Assembly: GCA_012033095.1 (NCBI GenBank)
Contig: JAAUPO010000055.1
Span: forward strand, 1-8,972
Source: Synechococcaceae cyanobacterium RL_1_2
GTDB lineage: Bacteria > Cyanobacteriota > Cyanobacteriia > Cyanobacteriales > JAAUPO01
DNA: 8,972 nucleotides
Direction of reading: 5' to 3'
Position numbers and translations under genes: made by a program. Under the pieces are notes generated by a model. It was not told where the DNA came from. It made no database searches and saw only the letters and a program-made list of their open reading frames with translations. This document shows, one piece after another, positions 5,912 to 8,972 of this stretch (the stretch's first letter is position 1; every line of letters begins with the position of its first letter).

Positions 5912-6032
5912 TTAGTTAAAGAAATAACTAGACATTAAAATACCAAGAACAGCAATAAACAATAAACCCAAGTAAAGGGAAGTTCTGTTAAGTTCTACTG
6001 GTTGTAGTATTAGGATTGGGGTTCTTTTCCAT
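5912..6032 (-). pseudogene. psbL: Photosystem II protein L, apparent +1 frameshift
   Basis: The ATG at 6032, preceded by AGAGGA, opens MEKNPNPNT and then continues in the wrong frame to a stop after 14 codons. One base over, the frame reads [15 protein letters not shown]…SSYFFN and ends at 5912, the unmistakable PsbL core and C-terminus. Dropping one base near 6005–6008 gives exactly 39 residues, the usual cyanobacterial length. No canonical start codon exists in the second frame before QPVEL, so as read the gene cannot make a normal PsbL. PsbL is a single-helix subunit at the photosystem II dimer interface, needed for stable charge separation. The gene lies 27 bp after psbF and should be co-transcribed. 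A sequencing error is the simplest explanation, but unlike alr and rubA the break is not in a homopolymer. True mutation or recoding is less likely. Confidence 0.88.
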
Positions 6033-6059
6033 GGGGGAGTCCTCTTTAAAATTGCTTGC

Positions 6060-6194
6060 TTAACGTTGGATGAATTGCATCGCCGCGATCGCGCCTAAGA
6101 AAAATACTGTAGGCACCGCTAAGGTATGAATTGATATCCAGCGAACAGTAAAGATAGGATAGGAAATAGGTTGGTTAGAATCAGAGGTTGCCAT
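6060..6194 (-). CDS. psbF: Cytochrome b559 subunit beta
   Basis: This 44-residue protein carries one heme-binding transmembrane helix. The frame from ATG 6194 reads [19 protein letters not shown], then [20 protein letters not shown], and ends QFIQR. His23 is the axial heme ligand pairing with the His of PsbE. Together they form cytochrome b559, essential for photosystem II assembly. It follows psbE by 58 bp, a spacer containing a run of nine T's on the plus strand, and precedes psbL by 27 bp. No obvious Shine–Dalgarno sequence precedes the ATG, so translation may depend on an AT-rich unstructured leader. An exact HIP1 octamer lies within the coding region at 6085–6092. Confidence 0.96.
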   Translation of the reverse strand: MATSDSNQPISYPIFTVRWISIHTLAVPTVFFLGAIAAMQFIQR

Positions 6195-6252
6195 AATTTT
6201 TAATTAAGGAATAAGTCGTGACAAAAATTTTTTTTTAAATAAACCTTGCTAT

Positions 6253-6498
6253 CTATTTAGCAAATTCCTGCATTTGTTGCTCTACATTGCTGCGATCCAT
6301 GAGGATAGGAAGTTCTTGTCTATTTTCAGTGAAGTATTCGTTAGGGCGAGGGGTGCCAAAGGCATCGTAAGCAAGACCTGTACTTACAAAAAACCACCCT
6401 GCTACAAATAGCATAGGAATGGTGATGCTATGAATTACCCAGTAACGAATACTGGTGATAATGTCGGAAAATGGTCTCTCGCCGGTAGTACCTGCCAT
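6253..6498 (-). CDS. psbE: Cytochrome b559 subunit alpha
   Basis: This 81-residue protein begins [20 protein letters not shown]. His23 is the axial heme ligand within the single transmembrane helix (about 20–40, [21 protein letters not shown]). The conserved lumenal part [14 protein letters not shown] follows. With PsbF it forms the heme-bridged cytochrome b559 of the photosystem II core, needed for reaction-centre assembly and photoprotective secondary electron transfer. Length and start agree with the family. A clean Shine–Dalgarno sequence (AGGAG) lies 10 bases upstream of ATG 6498. It is the first gene of psbEFLJ. The 209-bp gap from ycf48 with a hairpin suggests it may also have its own promoter. 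Confidence 0.98.
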   Translation of the reverse strand: MAGTTGERPFSDIITSIRYWVIHSITIPMLFVAGWFFVSTGLAYDAFGTPRPNEYFTENRQELPILMDRSNVEQQMQEFAK

Positions 6499-6503
6499 AG
6501 TTA

Positions 6504-6512
6504 ATTTCTCCT
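6504..6512 (-). promoter_or_regulatory. psbE ribosome binding site
   Basis: On the minus strand, TTAGGAGAAATTAACT precedes the psbE ATG. The AGGAG core is spaced well for initiation and supports ATG 6498. It is among the clearest Shine–Dalgarno sequences in the window, along with that of psbJ; psbF has none. Confidence 0.6.
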
Positions 6513-6631
6513 AAAAATGTTTATTGTAGTGATTAAAATTATTAGCCGCCAAAATCCCTGGGCTCTATCCCTTAACGGAACAATAAAAACACTTATATTA
6601 ATAACTTAAAATTGTTAATTTTTCCATATTA

Positions 6632-6648
6632 CTAGGGATTATCCCTAG
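6632..6648. repeat. Hairpin between ycf48 and psbE
   Basis: CTAGGGA (6632–6638) and TCCCTAG (6642–6648) are a perfect 7-bp stem with a 3-base loop, 60 bases beyond the ycf48 stop. On the minus strand it is followed by TAATATGG, with no proper T-run. It could partly terminate or process the rubA–ycf48 transcript so that psbE is expressed at a different level. Confidence 0.45.
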
Positions 6649-6707
6649 GTGATCAATTTATTTACCAATCAGCCCTAGAAAAATCCCCAGTAAATTGATT
6701 TTTGAGC

Positions 6708-7736
6708 TTAGCCAAGAGATTCTGGTTCAGCCGCTTTAACCACAGAAGGATCATATTTGAGGAGGTTACCCCGTTCCCCAAGAATAAATCCTTTTTCTGG
6801 GGTAATGAATTTGACGGTATAGAAATTAGAGGGCACGTTCTCAACCTCAACATCCTGTTTCCAGGTTTTACCCCCATCAACACTTTGGAAGAGGGCGGCA
6901 CTACCACCAGCTAACCAAATTTCATCATCATTACGATATCCGGCATCAAGGAAACCCCAACCTACGGTAGTTTCTTCTGGGGAAAGGGATTCTGTCCAAT
7001 CATCAAAGTTAGATTCTTCGGAAAATTGAATTTGACCACCCCGGGCTAATAACCAAATACCACCATTTTTCATGAAGCCCATATTTTGTACTCGGCGGGA
7101 GGAGTTACGGTTATGGGGTCTCCACTCGCGATCGCCGGGAGTCCAGGTGGAATAAAAGTTACCATTGGAAGAAACCGCCACATAACGACCATCTTCAGCC
7201 CGACTAATATTGCGAGCTACCCCAACGGCTCCTTCCACTAGAGCTTTCCAGTTTTTGCCCCCGTCGGTGGTCTTATAGATAGCCCCTAGATCTGTGACCA
7301 TTTCTGCCGAATTTTTACCGAGGGCTAGAATGCGATAAGGGCTGCCAGGTAATTTACTACTCAATTTAATGCGAGACCAATTAGCCCCACCATCGTTAGT
7401 GTGGAGCAAAATCGATGGTTTACCAGTAATCCAACCTTCTTTGCCATTAAAATCAACGCTAGTAAAGGCTTCCTTTTCTTCCCCTAGGTCAATGATTCGT
7501 TCTTCCCAGGAGTTACCACCATCGTTAGTTTCAAAGAGGGTGGCTTTATTGCCTACTAACCAGCCATGATCAGAATTATCGGTAAAGGCTAGATCAGCAA
7601 AGGTAGAATCCGTATCAATGGTGATCAGTTTCCACGGGTTATAATCCAACGCAGGGGTCTGGGCACAGCTCCAGCAAAGTAAGCCAGCCAGGACAACAGG
7701 AATAATTTTTTTAAGTGATTTGAATAAATTAAGCAT
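6708..7736 (-). CDS. ycf48: Photosystem II assembly factor Ycf48 (HCF136-like lipoprotein)
   Basis: This 342-residue protein matches the usual cyanobacterial Ycf48 length. It starts with a basic stretch and hydrophobic signal (residues 6–20) followed by Cys21 and Cys24. Cys24 (context CWSC-A) is the probable lipidated residue, though the lipobox is imperfect. The mature part is a β-propeller with repeated Asp-box-like turns: NDGGNSW (71–77), NDGGANW (114–120), TDGGKNW (157–163) and VDGGKTW (286–292). An Arg-rich region (R175, R179, R184, R206, R210, R214, R215) fits the conserved arginine patch reported for the family. Ycf48 acts on the lumenal side, binding precursor D1 and helping form the reaction-centre assembly complex. 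The gene begins 16 bp after the restored rubA stop and lies upstream of psbE on the same strand, the conserved arrangement. Confidence 0.95.
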   Translation of the reverse strand: MLNLFKSLKKIIPVVLAGLLCWSCAQTPALDYNPWKLITIDTDSTFADLAFTDNSDHGWLVGNKATLFETNDGGNSWEERIIDLGEEKEAFTSVDFNGKEGWITGKPSILLHTNDGGANWSRIKLSSKLPGSPYRILALGKNSAEMVTDLGAIYKTTDGGKNWKALVEGAVGVARNISRAEDGRYVAVSSNGNFYSTWTPGDREWRPHNRNSSRRVQNMGFMKNGGIWLLARGGQIQFSEESNFDDWTESLSPEETTVGWGFLDAGYRNDDEIWLAGGSAALFQSVDGGKTWKQDVEVENVPSNFYTVKFITPEKGFILGERGNLLKYDPSVVKAAEPESLG

Positions 7737-7752
7737 TAGTTAGGGAATAAAA

Positions 7753-8099
7753 TTAACCAGTAATATATAAGCTAATAAAAAATAAAAAGGCAGTAATAAG
7801 GCCACCGAAAATTAAAAGATTTTTTGACCTGGAGTTAAACCATTAACGCCAAAACCATATTTGAGATTTTCCTCAAAACCGGAAGCTACGTTACGGGGGC
7901 CAATATTTTTAAAGGCTGGCTTCCCTGCACCACAGACGGGACAACGCCAGTTATTGGGGACATCGGCAAAAACAGTTTCTTTTTCTATGCCTAACTTGGG
8001 TTCCCCTTCTTTAGGATCATAGATATAGCCGCAAATGCGACATTCATAACTAGGATCAGCAGTTTCAGCGATAGTCTTTTCGTAAGGACGATCATTCAT
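7753..8099 (-). CDS. rubA: Membrane-anchored rubredoxin RubA, C-terminal anchor out of frame
   Basis: RubA is a thylakoid rubredoxin needed for photosystem assembly. The iron site is complete: C20-R-I-C23-G and C53-P-V-C56-G, in a domain spanning about 17–66. From ATG 8099 the frame as read stops at 7812 after 95 residues (…LTPGQKIF). One base over, it continues LLIFGGLITAFLFFISLYITG to a stop at 7753. Adding one A to the six-A run (plus-strand T6, 7820–7825) gives LTPGQKN-LLIFGG and a 115-residue protein with its usual transmembrane anchor. I infer a homopolymer deletion in the sequence, so coordinates are for the restored gene. A longer start at 8162 would use TTG and adds non-conserved residues; ATG 8099 is preferred. 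It is the first gene of the rubA–ycf48–psbEFLJ cluster, 16 bp before ycf48. Confidence 0.92.
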
Positions 8100-8436
8100 A
8101 GGTTTTATGGCGATATTGAAATAACTAGACCATTCAACGGCATTATGTGGGAGATGAAGCAAAGCTTCGGTGAATAATTATCCCATAGGACACAACGGAA
8201 AGTTTTGGGATTAGGCTCGGCCATGGTGGGGATCAATCCTTTAATCAATTGGGGTTAATGATTAGGATGTCCCATGACAACATTTAGGTTGATTTCCTTC
8301 CGGGCTTGGCATCGCGATCGCGGCTCAGATGACGATGGGCCTCGATGGTTGTATGTCCTAGATCGTTTCCTCAGCTAGCCCCAGCGATCGCCGGACTCTG
8401 TTATTCGTGGCGATTAATGGCCAGACCATAATCAGT
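8100..8436. other. Intergenic region between msrB and rubA, no supported gene
   Basis: These 337 bases should hold the rubA operon promoter and the msrB terminator. Only tiny frames occur. Two exact HIP1 octamers lie here (8314–8321, 8384–8391). There is a GAAGC/GCTTC mini-hairpin near 8155–8167 and an imperfect ATCC..TAATCA/TGATTA.GGAT hairpin near 8236–8270. No strong promoter or T-tailed terminator was identified. Confidence 0.5.
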
Positions 8437-8853
8437 TTAGGCTTTTGCTTGAAAATCCAAAGAGGCAGAATTAATGCAGTACCTTAAACCAGTGGGTTTG
8501 GGCCCATCGGGAAAGACGTGGCCTAAGTGGGCATCACAGGCACCACATAGAACTTCAGTTCTGACCATAAAAAAACTGACATCTTTTTTCTCAGCAACAT
8601 TTTCGTCAGCGATGGGCTGATAAAAACTTGGCCAGCCCGTGCCAGAGTCAAATTTAGTCTCAGAGGTAAATAACTCTGTGCCACAACAGACACAGGTGTA
8701 AGTGCCCTGGGCTTTATTGTCATGGTATTTACCCGTAAAAGCTCGCTCTGTGCCTTTTTTACGGGTGACTTTAAAAGCCTGGTCTTCCGTGGATTCTTTG
8801 TTGGCTAAATATTCTTGCCATTCTTGTTCAGTTTTTTCGATGCGTTTAACCAT
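8437..8853 (-). CDS. msrB: Peptide-methionine (R)-S-oxide reductase
   Basis: This 138-residue cytoplasmic enzyme reduces the R epimer of methionine sulfoxide in proteins, repairing oxidative damage. Family marks: two CxxC zinc pairs (C54–C57 in TCVCCG and C103–C106 in LCGACD), the substrate region [10 protein letters not shown] (68–77), [10 protein letters not shown] (109–118), and the catalytic RYCINSASL with Cys126. No Cys to Ser loss is seen. The frame extends upstream to a TTG at 8907, but ATG 8853 ([12 protein letters not shown]) matches the family N-terminus and is preferred. It is on the same strand as rubA but 337 bp upstream of it, so probably separately transcribed. An oxidative-repair enzyme beside photosystem II genes may be coincidental. 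Confidence 0.95.
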   Translation of the reverse strand: MVKRIEKTEQEWQEYLANKESTEDQAFKVTRKKGTERAFTGKYHDNKAQGTYTCVCCGTELFTSETKFDSGTGWPSFYQPIADENVAEKKDVSFFMVRTEVLCGACDAHLGHVFPDGPKPTGLRYCINSASLDFQAKA

Positions 8854-8972
8854 GGGTCTATTTGCTCGTGGAATAGTAGTGAAATGATTACGATCAAACT
8901 GTAACAAATTTTAACAAATCCCCCTAGCCCTCTCATTTAATTAATTTAGCTAATGGAGTGAAATTAATTGAA

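Noticed and set aside
8282..8362. Minus-strand stretch reading LGHTTIEAHRHLS, slightly like a tyrosine recombinase C-terminus
   Set aside because: Only a handful of residues, stops close on both sides, no Arg/Tyr catalytic context and no att-like repeats; probably chance.
2736..8391. Ten GCGATCGC octamers (2736, 3433, 3904, 4744, 4969, 5116, 6085, 7128, 8314, 8384) as a possible special repeat system
   Set aside because: This is the known HIP1 palindrome abundant across many cyanobacterial genomes. The density here (about one per 900 bp) is ordinary for such genomes and useful only for placing the organism.

Overview
The window looks like chromosomal DNA from a unicellular cyanobacterium. 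It carries the conserved photosystem II cluster rubA–ycf48–psbE–psbF–psbL–psbJ, and the start of an F-type ATP synthase operon led by a cyanobacterial-type AtpI (UncI-like) protein. It also holds ten exact copies of GCGATCGC, the HIP1 octamer enriched in many cyanobacterial genomes. Protein sequences and gene lengths resemble Synechocystis-type genomes, but the genus cannot be fixed from the sequence alone.

Layout, left to right. (1) 1–392, minus: atpI, cut by the window edge just before its stop. (2) 393–1020: a 628-bp gap with inverted repeats and no credible gene. (3) 1021–1533, minus: ppa. (4) 1688–1894, minus: an unrecognised 68-residue single-helix membrane protein. (5) 1895–2617: a 723-bp gene-poor stretch with several strong hairpins, one terminator-like. 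(6) 2618–3130, minus: pgsA. (7) 3192–4169, plus: an ABC transporter ATPase, the only plus-strand gene. (8) 4187–5315, minus: alr, broken by one extra base in a T7 run. (9) 5316–5636: a spacer holding a terminator-like hairpin and a 114-bp MITE-like element with imperfect terminal inverted repeats and a perfect 10-bp flanking direct repeat. (10) 5637–8099, minus: psbJ, psbL, psbF, psbE, ycf48 and rubA in the order opposite to transcription. (11) 8437–8853, minus: msrB.

Functionally, the right half is a photosystem II assembly unit. PsbE and PsbF form cytochrome b559, PsbL and PsbJ are small core subunits, Ycf48 assists early D1/reaction-centre assembly, and RubA is a membrane-anchored rubredoxin needed for PSII biogenesis. 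The left half is housekeeping: ATP synthase, pyrophosphate hydrolysis, phosphatidylglycerol synthesis and cell-wall D-alanine supply.

The most notable observation is that three normally conserved genes (psbL, alr, rubA) each need a single-base correction to restore the family-length protein. Two of the three breaks lie in homopolymers, so sequencing or assembly error is the simplest explanation, but the psbL break is not in a homopolymer. I found no CRISPR array, tRNA, rRNA or recognisable novel multi-gene system.
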